A stretch of DNA of 30,347 nucleotides, from positions 1-30,347 of the forward strand of contig DAIMGT010000049.1 of the NCBI GenBank assembly GCA_036723735.1. Reading direction: 5' to 3'. The notes beneath the pieces are model-generated. The model saw nothing but the letters and a program-made list of their open reading frames with translations. It did not search any database and was not told where the DNA came from. Made by a program: the position numbers and the translations under genes. The DNA comes from UBA4656 sp002405525. GTDB lineage: Bacteria; Pseudomonadota; Gammaproteobacteria; Xanthomonadales; Ahniellaceae. Below are positions 8,342 through 18,054 of this stretch, in pieces (positions within the stretch are counted from its first letter, which is position 1; every line of letters begins with the position of its first letter).

Positions 8342-9231
8342 GCCGCCCGCACGCCGGACCGGCGACCGGGACGCCGCAGATCGGCCCGCGCGAGCGGGTC
8401 CGGGTCACTTTCCTGTTCTCGATCGTGCTGCACGCGGTGCTGGTACTCGGGGTGGGTTTCGCCTACGAGGAGCCGGCCGCCAGCCTGCCGAGCCTGGACG
8501 TGATCCTGGTCCAGTCGCGCAGCGTCGAGCAGCCCGAGAAAACCGACTTCCTTGCCAATGCCGCCCAGCGCGGCGGCGGCGAACACGACCACAGCAAACG
8601 CCCGCGACAGCCGCTGTCGAGCCCGGTGCCGAAGCCCGATCCCGGACTTGCCCCGGTGGAACTGCGCGCGTCGGCGCCGCGTCCGCAGCCGCGCGAGCCG
8701 GCGGCGGTGCTCGCCACCGACGCGCGCTCGCCGCTGGCGGTGCGGCGAACGCAGCCGCAGCGGGCGGAAGTGCCGGCCAACGACTTGCCCAGCGGCCGCG
8801 AACTGATCGAACGCAGCCTCGAGATGGCGCGCCTGGCGACCGAGATCGAACGCCAGTCCGAGGCCTACGCCAAGCGCCCCAAGCGCAAGTTCATATCGGC
8901 CAATACCCGGGAGTACGAGTTCGCCGCCTACATGCGCGCCTGGGTGGCGCGGGTCGAGCGCATCGGCAATCTCAACTACCCGGAGGAAGCGCGCGACGGC
9001 CGGATCGCCGGCGACCTGGTGATGACCGTGGCGGTGCGCCGCGACGGACGGGTCGAACAGATCGACGTCATCCAGCCCAGCGGCCACCCGGCGCTCGATG
9101 CGGGCGCGCAGCGCATCGTGCGCCTGGCGGAGCCGTTCGCCCCCCTGCCGCAGACCCGCGACGACGTCGACGTGCTGCACATCACGCGCACCTGGCAGTT
9201 CCTGCCCGGCGGCGTGCTGCGCAACGAATGA
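8338..9231 (+). CDS. tonB: TonB-family energy transducer, TonB3-like
   Basis: Inner-membrane-anchored periplasmic protein of 297 residues. A cytoplasmic stretch of about 21 residues is followed by one TM segment (about 22-44, VTFLFSIVLHAVLVLGVGF), a Pro/Arg-rich spacer, a charged helical region (about 150-190) and a TonB C-terminal domain (about 200-297) with YPEEARDGRIAGDLVMTVAVRRDG. The GTG start overlaps the gshB stop (GTGA). No exbB or exbD is nearby. In P. aeruginosa the gene at this position, between gshB and yqgE, is tonB3, which is needed for type IV pilus assembly and twitching rather than iron uptake. The neighbouring pil operon makes the same role likely here, but this is inferred from gene order. 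Confidence 0.9.
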   Translation: MSRPHAGPATGTPQIGPRERVRVTFLFSIVLHAVLVLGVGFAYEEPAASLPSLDVILVQSRSVEQPEKTDFLANAAQRGGGEHDHSKRPRQPLSSPVPKPDPGLAPVELRASAPRPQPREPAAVLATDARSPLAVRRTQPQRAEVPANDLPSGRELIERSLEMARLATEIERQSEAYAKRPKRKFISANTREYEFAAYMRAWVARVERIGNLNYPEEARDGRIAGDLVMTVAVRRDGRVEQIDVIQPSGHPALDAGAQRIVRLAEPFAPLPQTRDDVDVLHITRTWQFLPGGVLRNE

Positions 9232-9280
9232 CCGCGCCGGAGTGCGGCCCGCAGACGGACCGCGCGCTAGAATGAGGGGC

Positions 9281-9844
9281 ATGGCGAAAGCGACCTGGCT
9301 CACCGACCACTTCCTGATCGCAATGCCGGCGATGCAGGACCCCAACTTCGCGCGTTCCGTGACCTACATCTGCCAGCACGACGACGACGGCGCGATGGGC
9401 ATCGTGGTCAACCGCACCGCGGCGCTGACCCTGGGCGACGTGCTGCGCCAGATGAATCTCGGCTGCGACGATCCGGCGGTGACCGGGGCACCGGTATTCG
9501 CCGGCGGCCCCGTGCAGCCGGAGCGCGGCTTCGTGCTGCACGATCCGGGCGGGCAATGGGATTCCACCCTCGACGTGACGCCGCGGCTGTCGATCACCAC
9601 CTCGCGCGACGTGCTGGCCGCGATCGCCGCCGGGACCGGCCCCCGGCGCTCCCTGCTCGCGCTCGGCTGCGCCGGCTGGGCCGCCGGGCAACTGGAGCAC
9701 GAGCTGCGCGACAACGCGTGGCTGACCGCGCCCGCCGACCAGGCGTTGCTTTACGACGTCCCGCCCGACCAGCGCTGGGAGGCGGCCGCGCGCCTGGTGG
9801 GCGTCGATCCCTCGCGCCTTTCCGACTACGCCGGCCATGCCTGA
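9281..9844 (+). CDS. yqgE: YqgE/AlgH family protein
   Basis: UPF0301/DUF179 protein of 187 residues. The family is widespread in Proteobacteria and its biochemical function is not settled; in Pseudomonas it is called AlgH. Conserved features are LTDHFLIAMPAMQDPNFARSV at the N-terminus, GAMGIVVNR (about 40-48), the glycine-rich FAGGPVQPERGFVLH, and GCAGWAAGQLEHEL near the C-terminus. I prefer the ATG at 9281, with GAGGGG just before it, over an ATG three codons upstream. A TAGAAT at 9268-9273 resembles a -10 box but has no clear -35. The end overlaps ruvX by 8 bases (ATGCCTGA). Confidence 0.94.
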   Translation: MAKATWLTDHFLIAMPAMQDPNFARSVTYICQHDDDGAMGIVVNRTAALTLGDVLRQMNLGCDDPAVTGAPVFAGGPVQPERGFVLHDPGGQWDSTLDVTPRLSITTSRDVLAAIAAGTGPRRSLLALGCAGWAAGQLEHELRDNAWLTAPADQALLYDVPPDQRWEAAARLVGVDPSRLSDYAGHA

Positions 9845-10313
9845 GCCGGTCGCATCGGCGCCGGCCAGCGTGCTCGGCTTCGACTTCGGCACCCGGCGCA
9901 TCGGCATGGCCTTCGGGCAGCGGATCACCGGCACCGCGATGGCCCTGCCGGTGGTGGCGCAGCACACCGCCGGTCCCGACTGGCCGCGGATCGACCAGGC
10001 CCTGCGCGAATGGCGACCGGCGGCGCTGGTGGTCGGCCTTCCGCTGGCCCTCGACGGCGGCGAGCAGGGCACGGCGCTGCTGGCGCGACGCTTCGCGAGC
10101 GAGCTGGGCGAGCGCAGCGGGCTCACAGTCCATCTGCAGGACGAACGCATGACCTCGATCGAAGCGTCGCGCCGTTTTGCCGCGATGCGCGCTGCGGGCC
10201 AGCGTCGGCAGCGCGACGCGGGCCAGCTGGACTCGATTGCGGCGCAGGTGATCGTGGAGAACTTCCTCGCCGCCACCGTCCCGCCCCCCGCCGCACCCGG
10301 AGCCGCCCCGTGA
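9837..10313 (+). CDS. ruvX: RuvX/YqgF, pre-16S rRNA processing nuclease
   Basis: RNase H-fold nuclease of 158 residues. In E. coli YqgF trims the 5' end of 16S rRNA precursor and was earlier proposed as a Holliday junction resolvase. The first catalytic Asp is in LGFDFGTRRIGMAFG (about 13-27). VVGLPLALDG and the ERMTSIEA segment follow, and GQLDSIAAQVIVENFL near the C-terminus carries the last conserved Asp. The start overlaps yqgE by 8 bases and the stop overlaps the GTG of pyrR by 4, so translation is probably coupled. Confidence 0.94.
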   Translation: MPEPVASAPASVLGFDFGTRRIGMAFGQRITGTAMALPVVAQHTAGPDWPRIDQALREWRPAALVVGLPLALDGGEQGTALLARRFASELGERSGLTVHLQDERMTSIEASRRFAAMRAAGQRRQRDAGQLDSIAAQVIVENFLAATVPPPAAPGAAP

Positions 10314-10822
10314 TCACGATCGACCTGCCCGACGTCGAGACCCTGGTGGCGCGACTGGCCGCCGACCTGCGCTGCTACCTGGATGGCCGCGGGATCGACG
10401 ATCCGCGCCTGCTCGGCATCCAGACCGGAGGCGTGTGGCTGGCGCACCGTCTGCACGCCGCAGTCGGCGCCGGCGCCCCGGTCGGCACGCTCGACATCAG
10501 CTTCCATCGCGACGACCTCGGCCGCGCCGGACTCAATCCCGCGGTGCGCCCCTCGCACCTCCCGTGGGACCTCGAGGGCCGTCACCTAGTGCTGGTGGAC
10601 GACGTGTTGTGGACCGGGCGCACGGTGCGCGCGGCGCTGAACGAGATCTTCGACTGGGGCCGGCCGGCGTCGGTGGCGCTGGCGGTGCTGGTCGCCCGCG
10701 AGGGCCGCGAACTGCCGGTGGAGCCCAGCGCCCTCGGCGCGCGGATCGACCTGCCGCCGCGGCGCATGGTCAAGCTGCGGGGCCCTGAACCGCTGCGCCT
10801 GGAGGTGGTCGATGCCGCCTGA
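10310..10822 (+). CDS. pyrR: PyrR-type pyrimidine regulator / uracil phosphoribosyltransferase homologue
   Basis: Type I phosphoribosyltransferase fold of 170 residues. The PRPP-binding loop is VLVDDVLWTGRT (94-105), and the N-terminal part has IQTGGVWLAHRL and LDISFHRDDL, both typical of PyrR. In Bacillus PyrR binds pyr mRNA to attenuate transcription; in Pseudomonas it precedes pyrB and has been linked to pyr control. The GTG start at 10310 overlaps the ruvX stop (GTGA), and the end overlaps pyrB by 11 bases. I see no attenuator hairpin between pyrR and pyrB because the genes overlap, so an RNA target, if any, would have to lie elsewhere. Confidence 0.92.
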   Translation: MITIDLPDVETLVARLAADLRCYLDGRGIDDPRLLGIQTGGVWLAHRLHAAVGAGAPVGTLDISFHRDDLGRAGLNPAVRPSHLPWDLEGRHLVLVDDVLWTGRTVRAALNEIFDWGRPASVALAVLVAREGRELPVEPSALGARIDLPPRRMVKLRGPEPLRLEVVDAA

Positions 10823-11780
10823 CGGCCCGTCGCTGCAGCTCACGGCCGACGGCCGGCTGCGTCACCTGCTCACGCTCGACGGCCTGCCGCGCGCGGTTCT
10901 GGTCGACCTTCTCGACACCGCCGCCGCGATCGCCGCCGCCACTGGCGGCAAGGTGAAGAAACTGCCGGTGCTGCGCGGTCGCACGGTGGTCAACCTTTTC
11001 TTCGAGCCGTCCACCCGCACCCGCACCTCGTTCGAGCTGGCTGCCTCGCGGCTGTCAGCCGACGTGGTCAACTTCGACGTCGCCACGTCGTCGACCACCA
11101 AGGGCGAGAGCGTGCTCGACACCCTGCGCACCCTGGAGGCGATGCACTGCGACCTGTTCGTGGTGCGGCACAAGGAGAACGGCACGCCGGACTACCTCGC
11201 GCACCACGTCCGCGACGGGGTGTCGATCATCAACGCCGGCGACGGCGACAACGCCCACCCGACGCAGGGACTGCTCGACGCGTACACCATCCGCCGCCGC
11301 AAGGGAGCGGACTTTCCACGTCTGGCCGTGCTGCTGGTCGGCGACATCCTGCATTCGCGGGTCGCGCGCTCCAACCTGCATGCGCTGCGCACCCTCGGGG
11401 TCGGCGACCTGCGGGTCTGCGGGCCGCGCGCCCTGCTGCCGGCCGACCTCGACCCCGGGGTGCGCGCTTTCGACGACTTCGACGAGGCGCTGCCGGGCGC
11501 CGACGTGATCATGATGCTGCGCCTGCAAAAGGAACGCATGCGCGAGGCGCTGGTGCCCAGCGAGGCGGCCTATTTCCGCGACTACGGCCTCGACGCTCGG
11601 CGCCTCTCGCTGGCCCGGCCGGACGCGATCGTGATGCATCCGGGACCGATGAATCGCGGCGTGGAGATCGCCTCCGACATCGCCGACGGACGGCAGTCGG
11701 TGATCCTCGAGCAGGTCAGCAACGGTCTGGTCGTGCGGATGGCGGTGATGGCCCGCCTGGCCGGCGCGCTGCCACCCTGA
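10812..11780 (+). CDS. pyrB: Aspartate carbamoyltransferase catalytic subunit
   Basis: Catalyses carbamoyl phosphate + aspartate to N-carbamoylaspartate, the committed pyrimidine step. The 322-residue protein has the carbamoyl phosphate loop FFEPSTRTRTSFE (63-75), HPTQGLLD (about 153), VGDILHSRVARSN and MHPGPMNRG near the end. The N-terminal extension LQLTADGRLRHLLTLDGL resembles the Pseudomonas enzyme, which forms a dodecamer with the inactive dihydroorotase PyrC'. No pyrC' follows here: a convergent gene begins 16 bases after the stop. The operon ends at this gene. Confidence 0.96.
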   Translation: MPPDGPSLQLTADGRLRHLLTLDGLPRAVLVDLLDTAAAIAAATGGKVKKLPVLRGRTVVNLFFEPSTRTRTSFELAASRLSADVVNFDVATSSTTKGESVLDTLRTLEAMHCDLFVVRHKENGTPDYLAHHVRDGVSIINAGDGDNAHPTQGLLDAYTIRRRKGADFPRLAVLLVGDILHSRVARSNLHALRTLGVGDLRVCGPRALLPADLDPGVRAFDDFDEALPGADVIMMLRLQKERMREALVPSEAAYFRDYGLDARRLSLARPDAIVMHPGPMNRGVEIASDIADGRQSVILEQVSNGLVVRMAVMARLAGALPP

Positions 11781-11796
11781 CCGAACGTGCCGCCGG

Positions 11797-12963
11797 TCAG
11801 CGCCGGAAGTCGCTGAGCACCCGGTAACGGTTGATGCCGTCGCGCCGCAGTTCGCCGCGCCCGAGGTCGACCTGGCCGACCAGGAAGTAGCGCTCCAGCT
11901 CGAGCCCGTTGACCCGCACCACCACCGCGAGGTAGTCGCCGACGTACAGGACGTCGCGCGCGGACAGATCGGCCGGGCCGAGAGCGCCCGCGATGGCGTT
12001 GCCGCCGTTGTAGCGACGCTCCAGCTCCGCGCGCTCGCCGGCGTGGCGCGACGGATCGGCCGCGACGAAGGGCACGGGCTGGTCCGATCGGACCGCGCGC
12101 AGGCGCGGGTTGTCGACGTTGCGGATCCGATCCATGACCAGATAGCGGCCGGGACCGGTCTCGCGCAGCTCGATGCGCAGCAGTTCGATTCCGCCCTCGA
12201 GCCAGAACAACAGGCTGCGCAGGCTGTCACGGCGCTGCACGGCGATCACGTCGCCGCGCACATAGAGCACGTCGCCGGGCTCCAGCAACGTCTGGCCCAG
12301 GGTGCGCGTGATCGGTCGACCACCGTTGAGGCCCTGCTCGAACCGGCGCCTGATCGCTGCCGTCTCGGCCGCGGCACTGCCGGACGTGGTCGCGGGCGCA
12401 GCGACGGGCGGGGCCGCCGGCGCGATCGCGGGCATGGCTGCGACGGCCCCGGGCGTCCGCGCCGGCGGCTGACCCTGTCCGCCCGCAGTCGGGATCGCCG
12501 GCGCGGCAGCCGACGCGACCGGGCGCAGCACAGCCGGTGCGGAAGGTGGCGCCGGGCGGGAGGTGGCGGCCGGCGCCGGGCGGGGTGCCGGCGACGCCGG
12601 ACGCGGCGCCGGGGCGGGCGAACGCGCGGTGCTCGCCGGCGCTGACGCCACTGCGGCGGCGGGCGGCGCGGGAGCGGGCGGCGCGATCGCTTCGGAGCGA
12701 ACCATCACCGCCTCGGCGAAAGAATCGCGGACCTCGACCTGCAGCGCATCGCCGCCGCCTCGGCGCACCTGCTCGAGGATCATCTCGTGCCAGTACTCAG
12801 GCGCGCTGATCACGAGCCTGCGGTTGGCGGCCGCCGCCTCGCGCGCCAGCGACTGCAGGCGCGCGTCGGCGTTGCCGGACAGCAACTGCGCGCCGGAAAT
12901 GTCGGCACCCTGCGCCAGCGCCTGCCCGGCGGCCAGCAATGCCAGAAGGATCCACGGCTTCAT
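11797..12963 (-). CDS. Secreted protein of unknown function with duplicated C-terminal module
   Basis: I do not recognise a named family. The 388-residue protein begins with a Sec signal peptide (about 1-18, MKPWILLALLAAGQALA). A short N-terminal region (about 19-95) is followed by a long Ala/Pro-rich linker (about 95-200) and two related modules, 202-281 and 310-388. Both modules share NGG, a following LG, then DVLYVxxDxxAV and a final segment ending in RYxV. The ATG at 12963 gives the clean signal peptide; the frame upstream runs into fumC. It lies 29 bases after fumC on the same strand and converges on pyrB. An envelope or periplasmic role is likely, with the linker acting as a tether. The modules may be small beta-rich folds, which a structure prediction could show. 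Confidence 0.8.
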   Translation of the reverse strand: MKPWILLALLAAGQALAQGADISGAQLLSGNADARLQSLAREAAAANRRLVISAPEYWHEMILEQVRRGGGDALQVEVRDSFAEAVMVRSEAIAPPAPAPPAAAVASAPASTARSPAPAPRPASPAPRPAPAATSRPAPPSAPAVLRPVASAAAPAIPTAGGQGQPPARTPGAVAAMPAIAPAAPPVAAPATTSGSAAAETAAIRRRFEQGLNGGRPITRTLGQTLLEPGDVLYVRGDVIAVQRRDSLRSLLFWLEGGIELLRIELRETGPGRYLVMDRIRNVDNPRLRAVRSDQPVPFVAADPSRHAGERAELERRYNGGNAIAGALGPADLSARDVLYVGDYLAVVVRVNGLELERYFLVGQVDLGRGELRRDGINRYRVLSDFRR

Positions 12964-12992
12964 CGCACGCCCCACGCCCCGGACCAATCCGA

Positions 12993-14399
<1,407 letters not shown>

Positions 14400-14433
14400 G
14401 GGGATCTCCACGCAGGGGGAACTGGGCGTGCGG

Positions 14434-14439
14434 ATTATA
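14434..14439 (-). promoter_or_regulatory. Perfect -10 box upstream of fumC
   Basis: On the minus strand TATAAT lies 34 bases before the fumC GTG, within extremely GC-rich DNA where such a hexamer is unlikely by chance. The position where a -35 box would sit is CCGCGG, so recognition may need an activator. The shared upstream region with purB (14400-14526) is rich in GC palindromes. Confidence 0.5.
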
Positions 14440-14493
14440 GCCGCGACGACGGCGGCCCGCGGGCGCGCCGGCCGGCCGCCGGGGGGCGGATGG

Positions 14494-14499
14494 TATTCT
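14494..14499 (+). promoter_or_regulatory. Possible weak -10 box for purB
   Basis: TATTCT lies 27 bases before the purB ATG and matches 4 of 6 consensus positions. No -35 box is visible at the correct distance. It is the only A/T-rich hexamer in this part of the divergent region, so it is the best candidate, but the support is weak. Confidence 0.25.
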
Positions 14500-14526
14500 C
14501 GCGCTGTTCGCCGCCACATTCGAGCC

Positions 14527-15894
14527 ATGTCCCTCGACCCGTTGCAAGCCCTCTCGCCGCTCGACGGTCGCTACGCCGGAAAGGCCGCGCCCCTGCGCCC
14601 GGCGTTCAGCGAATCGGCACTGATCCGGCGCCGGGTCGAGGTCGAGATCGAATGGCTTCTGGCGCTGGGCGACGAGCCCGCGATTCCGGAGGTCGCACCC
14701 TTCGCCGCGCCGGCACGCGATGCGCTGCGCGCGCTCTATCGCCGCTTCGACCTCGACGATGCGCGGCGCGTCAAGGCGATCGAGGCCACGACCAACCACG
14801 ACGTGAAGGCGGTCGAGTACTTCATCAAGGAACGGCTCGCGGGCGACCTAACGCTGGGCCCGGCGCTGGAGTTCGTGCACTTCGCCTGCACCAGCGAGGA
14901 CATCAACAACCTCGCCTACGCACTCATGCTGCGCGAGGCGCGCCGCGAGGTCATGCTGCCCGCGATCGACGCCGCAATCGACTGCCTGGCGGCGATGGCT
15001 GGCGCGACCGCCGGGCTGCCGATGCTCTCGCGCACCCACGGCCAGACCGCGCGCCCGACCACGCTGGGCAAGGAACTGGCCAACGTGGTGGTGCGCCTGC
15101 GCCGCCAGCGCGCGCAGTTCGCCGCCACCCCGCTGCTGGGCAAGATCAACGGCGCGGTCGGCAACTGGAACGCGCATCTCGCGGCGTATCCGGACGTCGA
15201 CTGGCCCGCGCTGTCGCGCCGTTTCGTCGAATCGCTGGGCCTGGAGTACTCCGCGTACACCACCCAGATCGAGCCGCACGACATGGTCGCCGAGTGCTGC
15301 GACGCGCTGCGCCGGCTCAACGTGGTGCTGATCGACCTGTGCCGCGACACTTGGGGCTATGTCTCGCTGGGCTACTTCCGCCAGGCGACGAAGGCCGGCG
15401 AGGTGGGCTCATCGACCATGCCGCACAAGGTCAACCCGATAGACTTCGAGAACGCGGAGGGCAACCTCGGGCTCGCCAACGCCCTGCTCGGCCACTTCGC
15501 AGAGAAACTGCCGATCTCGCGCTTCCAGCGCGACCTCACCGACTCCACGGTGCTGCGCGCGCTGGGCACCGCCTTCGGCCACAGTCTGGTGGCGCTGGAA
15601 TCGCTGCTCAAGGGCCTCGGCAAGTTGAGTGCCGATCCGCAGCGCCTCGCCGCCGACCTCGACGGCGCCTGGGAAGTGCTGGCGGAAGCCGTGCAGACCG
15701 TGATGCGCCGCCACGGCCTGCCGCAACCCTACGAGCAGCTCAAGGCACTGACCCGCGGCCACGGCATCGACCGCGAGGCGATGCGCGGCTTCATCGCCGG
15801 CCTGCCGCTGCCGGCCGAAGCGCGCGAGCGCCTTCTGGCGATGACTCCCGGCAGTTACATCGGGCTGGCCGCGCGGCTCGCGCGCGATGTCTGA
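14527..15894 (+). CDS. purB: Adenylosuccinate lyase
   Basis: Splits SAICAR and adenylosuccinate, releasing fumarate, in purine synthesis. It is 455 residues long against 456 in E. coli. The catalytic loop SSTMPHKVNP has Ser at 295 and the His of THGQTARP is at 171, the same numbers as the E. coli enzyme. The N-terminus MSLDPLQALSPLDGRY is typical and decides the ATG at 14527. It is the first gene of a three-gene run; the end overlaps the next gene by 8 bases (ATGTCTGA). Confidence 0.97.
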   Translation: MSLDPLQALSPLDGRYAGKAAPLRPAFSESALIRRRVEVEIEWLLALGDEPAIPEVAPFAAPARDALRALYRRFDLDDARRVKAIEATTNHDVKAVEYFIKERLAGDLTLGPALEFVHFACTSEDINNLAYALMLREARREVMLPAIDAAIDCLAAMAGATAGLPMLSRTHGQTARPTTLGKELANVVVRLRRQRAQFAATPLLGKINGAVGNWNAHLAAYPDVDWPALSRRFVESLGLEYSAYTTQIEPHDMVAECCDALRRLNVVLIDLCRDTWGYVSLGYFRQATKAGEVGSSTMPHKVNPIDFENAEGNLGLANALLGHFAEKLPISRFQRDLTDSTVLRALGTAFGHSLVALESLLKGLGKLSADPQRLAADLDGAWEVLAEAVQTVMRRHGLPQPYEQLKALTRGHGIDREAMRGFIAGLPLPAEARERLLAMTPGSYIGLAARLARDV

Positions 15895-17074
15895 CCGCAA
15901 GGCGCCGCCGGTCGAGGTCCACGCGCGGTCCGGCCAGCCGCTGGGCATGCCGCCGGCGCAGTTCCTGCGCCGCTACTGGGGCAAGCAACCGCTGCTGGTG
16001 CGCGGCGCCTTCCCCGGCTTCCAACCGCCGCTGACCGGCGACGACCTCGCGGGCCTGGCTTGTGAGGAGATCGCGCTGTCGCGCCTGATCGTGCACGACC
16101 GCGCGCGCGACGGCTGGGCGGTGCGCAGCGGGCCGTTTGCCGAGGCCGATTTCGCCGCCCTGCCCGACCGCGACTGGACCCTGCTGGTGCAGGACTGCGA
16201 CAAGCTGATCGGCGACGTCGAGGAACTCCTGCGGCCGTTCCGCTTCCTGCCCGACTGGCGGATCGACGACGTGATGGTCAGTTACGCCGCGCCCGGCGGC
16301 TCGGTCGGCGCCCACGTCGACCAGTACGACGTGTTCCTGCTGCAGGGCCATGGCCGGCGGCGCTGGCGCATCGACACCGACCCGGACGCGCCGCGCGACG
16401 TCCGCCCCGACGTCGAACTCAAGCTGCTGCGCCGATTCACGGCCAGCCATGACTGGGTGCTCGAACCCGGCGACATGCTCTACCTGCCGCCGCGGGTGCC
16501 GCACTTCGGCGAGGCCGTGGAGGAATGCACCACGTGGTCGATCGGCCTGCGCGCGCCGGCGGCCGGCGAGCTGCTGGTCGATTTCGCCGAGCAGTCGGCC
16601 GAGCGCCTCGGCGAGGACCTGCGCTATGCCGACCCGGGTCTCGCGGCGCCCACCGATCCCGCGGAAATCGACGCTGCCGCGCTGATCCGGGTGCGCACCC
16701 TGCTGCGGCGCGCCAATGCGGTGGACGACGACGCCTTCGCGGCGATGTTCGCCCGCTTCATCACCCGCTATCGAAGCGCGCATCAACCGGCGCCGCCGCC
16801 GGCTCGGACCGACGTCGTCGCGCTGCGCGCCGCGCTCGCCGGCGGCCAGGCGCTGTACCGCAGCCCGTGGAGCCGCTACGCCTTCGTGCGCGCGGCGCGC
16901 GGCGCCACGCTGTGGTTCGCCGGCGAATCGTTCCCCGCCAGCCTGCGCCTCGCGCGCCTGCTGCAGGACCACCGCACGCTCGATGCAGCGCGCCTCGGCA
17001 GGCTTGCCGACGCCGATGCTCGCGTGCTCGCGGACCTGTACAACGCAGGCCACCTGGTGATCGACGATGCTTGA
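15887..17074 (+). CDS. roxA: JmjC/cupin ribosomal protein oxygenase, RoxA (YcfD)-like
   Basis: Fe(II)/2-oxoglutarate oxygenase; the E. coli homologue YcfD hydroxylates an arginine of ribosomal protein L16. The protein has 395 residues (E. coli 373). The N-terminal part contains FLRRYWGKQPLLVRGAF (26-42), typical of the family. Iron ligands are H143 and D145 in GAHVDQYDVFLLQ and H206 in PPRVPHFGEA. The C-terminal region (about 230-395) holds the dimerisation helices and a winged-helix part. The start overlaps purB by 8 bases and the end overlaps the GNAT gene by 8. Location next to purB is common in gammaproteobacteria as far as I recall. Confidence 0.9.
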   Translation: MSDRKAPPVEVHARSGQPLGMPPAQFLRRYWGKQPLLVRGAFPGFQPPLTGDDLAGLACEEIALSRLIVHDRARDGWAVRSGPFAEADFAALPDRDWTLLVQDCDKLIGDVEELLRPFRFLPDWRIDDVMVSYAAPGGSVGAHVDQYDVFLLQGHGRRRWRIDTDPDAPRDVRPDVELKLLRRFTASHDWVLEPGDMLYLPPRVPHFGEAVEECTTWSIGLRAPAAGELLVDFAEQSAERLGEDLRYADPGLAAPTDPAEIDAAALIRVRTLLRRANAVDDDAFAAMFARFITRYRSAHQPAPPPARTDVVALRAALAGGQALYRSPWSRYAFVRAARGATLWFAGESFPASLRLARLLQDHRTLDAARLGRLADADARVLADLYNAGHLVIDDA

Positions 17075-18029
17075 ACAGGATTTCCGCATCGAAGTGGCGA
17101 ACTGGGCGGCCGACGAAGCCGCGCTGCGCGAGGTGCGCACCGCGGTGTTCATCGTCGGGCAGCGGATACCCCCCGAGGAAGAATGGGACGCGCTCGACGC
17201 CGCGAGCCTGCACGCGATCGCCCGCGACGCCGCCGGCCAACCGATCGGCTGCGCAAGGCTGACGCCCCGGCGCAAGATCGGCCGACTGGCGGTGCTCGAG
17301 CCCTGGCGCGGCAAGGGCGTGGGCGAAGCCCTGCTGCGCACCATGGTCGAGCAGGCGCGCGCGCGGCACTGGCCGGAGGTAGCCCTGGACGCGCAGACCT
17401 ATGCGATCCCGTTCTACGAGAAGTCCGGCTTCGTCGCCGAAGGCCCGGAGTTCATGGACGCCGGCATCCCGCACCGGCTGATGCGGCTGGCGCTGGCGCC
17501 GCCCGAACGCGCCCCGCGGGCGGGCGACGCGCTGCCGACCGCCGAAGGCGCCCGCCATGTCGAGGTCGCCAACCACGAGGAGGCCCGGCGTTTCGTCGAC
17601 GAACTGGCGGCGGCGGCGCGCCACAAGCTGTGGATCTACACCCGCGACCTCGACCGCCTGCTGTACGACCGCGAGGTGTTCCTCGACGCGGTGCGTCGCG
17701 TCGCCCTGTCCGGCCGCGGCGCCGAGGTGCGCATCCTGATCCACGATCCGAAGGACGCCGTACGCGACGGCCACCGCCTGCTGCACCTCGCCGCGCGCCT
17801 GCCGACCTACATCCACCTGCGCTCGCCGGTGGCCGAGGAGGACCGGCAGTACCCGTCCGCCTTCCTGCTCAACGACAGCGGCGGTTTTTTCCTGCGTCCG
17901 ATCGGCAGCCGCTGGGAAGGCGACGGCCGCACCGCCTCCCCCGGCCAGCAGGCCGGCCTGCTGAACTACTTCAACCAGGTCTGGGAGCGCAGCGAACCGG
18001 ACCCGGAACTGCGCCAACTGTCGGTCTGA
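17067..18029 (+). CDS. GNAT N-acetyltransferase with C-terminal PLD-like (DUF7931-type) domain
   Basis: Two-domain protein of 320 residues. Residues 1-145 are a GNAT domain: the acetyl-CoA loop is in GRLAVLEPWRGKGVGEALL (about 72-90), and YAIPFYEKSGF (about 112-122) is the usual C-terminal GNAT segment. It resembles the ElaA/YjcF-like branch. Residues 170-320 (IYTRDLDRLLYD, then VRILIHDPKDAVRDGHRLLHLAARL) match a domain often fused to GNATs in gammaproteobacteria and related to phospholipase D folds. I see no HxKxxxxD pair, so nuclease or lipase activity is doubtful. It is the last gene of the purB run and is probably coupled to roxA through ATGCTTGA. The acceptor substrate is unknown. Confidence 0.85.
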   Translation: MLEQDFRIEVANWAADEAALREVRTAVFIVGQRIPPEEEWDALDAASLHAIARDAAGQPIGCARLTPRRKIGRLAVLEPWRGKGVGEALLRTMVEQARARHWPEVALDAQTYAIPFYEKSGFVAEGPEFMDAGIPHRLMRLALAPPERAPRAGDALPTAEGARHVEVANHEEARRFVDELAAAARHKLWIYTRDLDRLLYDREVFLDAVRRVALSGRGAEVRILIHDPKDAVRDGHRLLHLAARLPTYIHLRSPVAEEDRQYPSAFLLNDSGGFFLRPIGSRWEGDGRTASPGQQAGLLNYFNQVWERSEPDPELRQLSV

Positions 18030-18054
18030 GCCGCCGGCGGCGCGCTCAGCGCGC
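18030..18054. terminator. GC-only dyads between convergent genes
   Basis: A perfect 12-base palindrome (GCCGCC/GGCGGC, 18030-18041) follows the GNAT stop. It abuts a second hairpin, GCGCGC-TCA-GCGCGC (18040-18054), whose loop is the stop codon of fibre gene A. No T-tract follows on either side, so intrinsic termination is uncertain. The convergent 16-base spacing makes a bidirectional transcription end or RNA-end stabiliser plausible. Confidence 0.35.
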
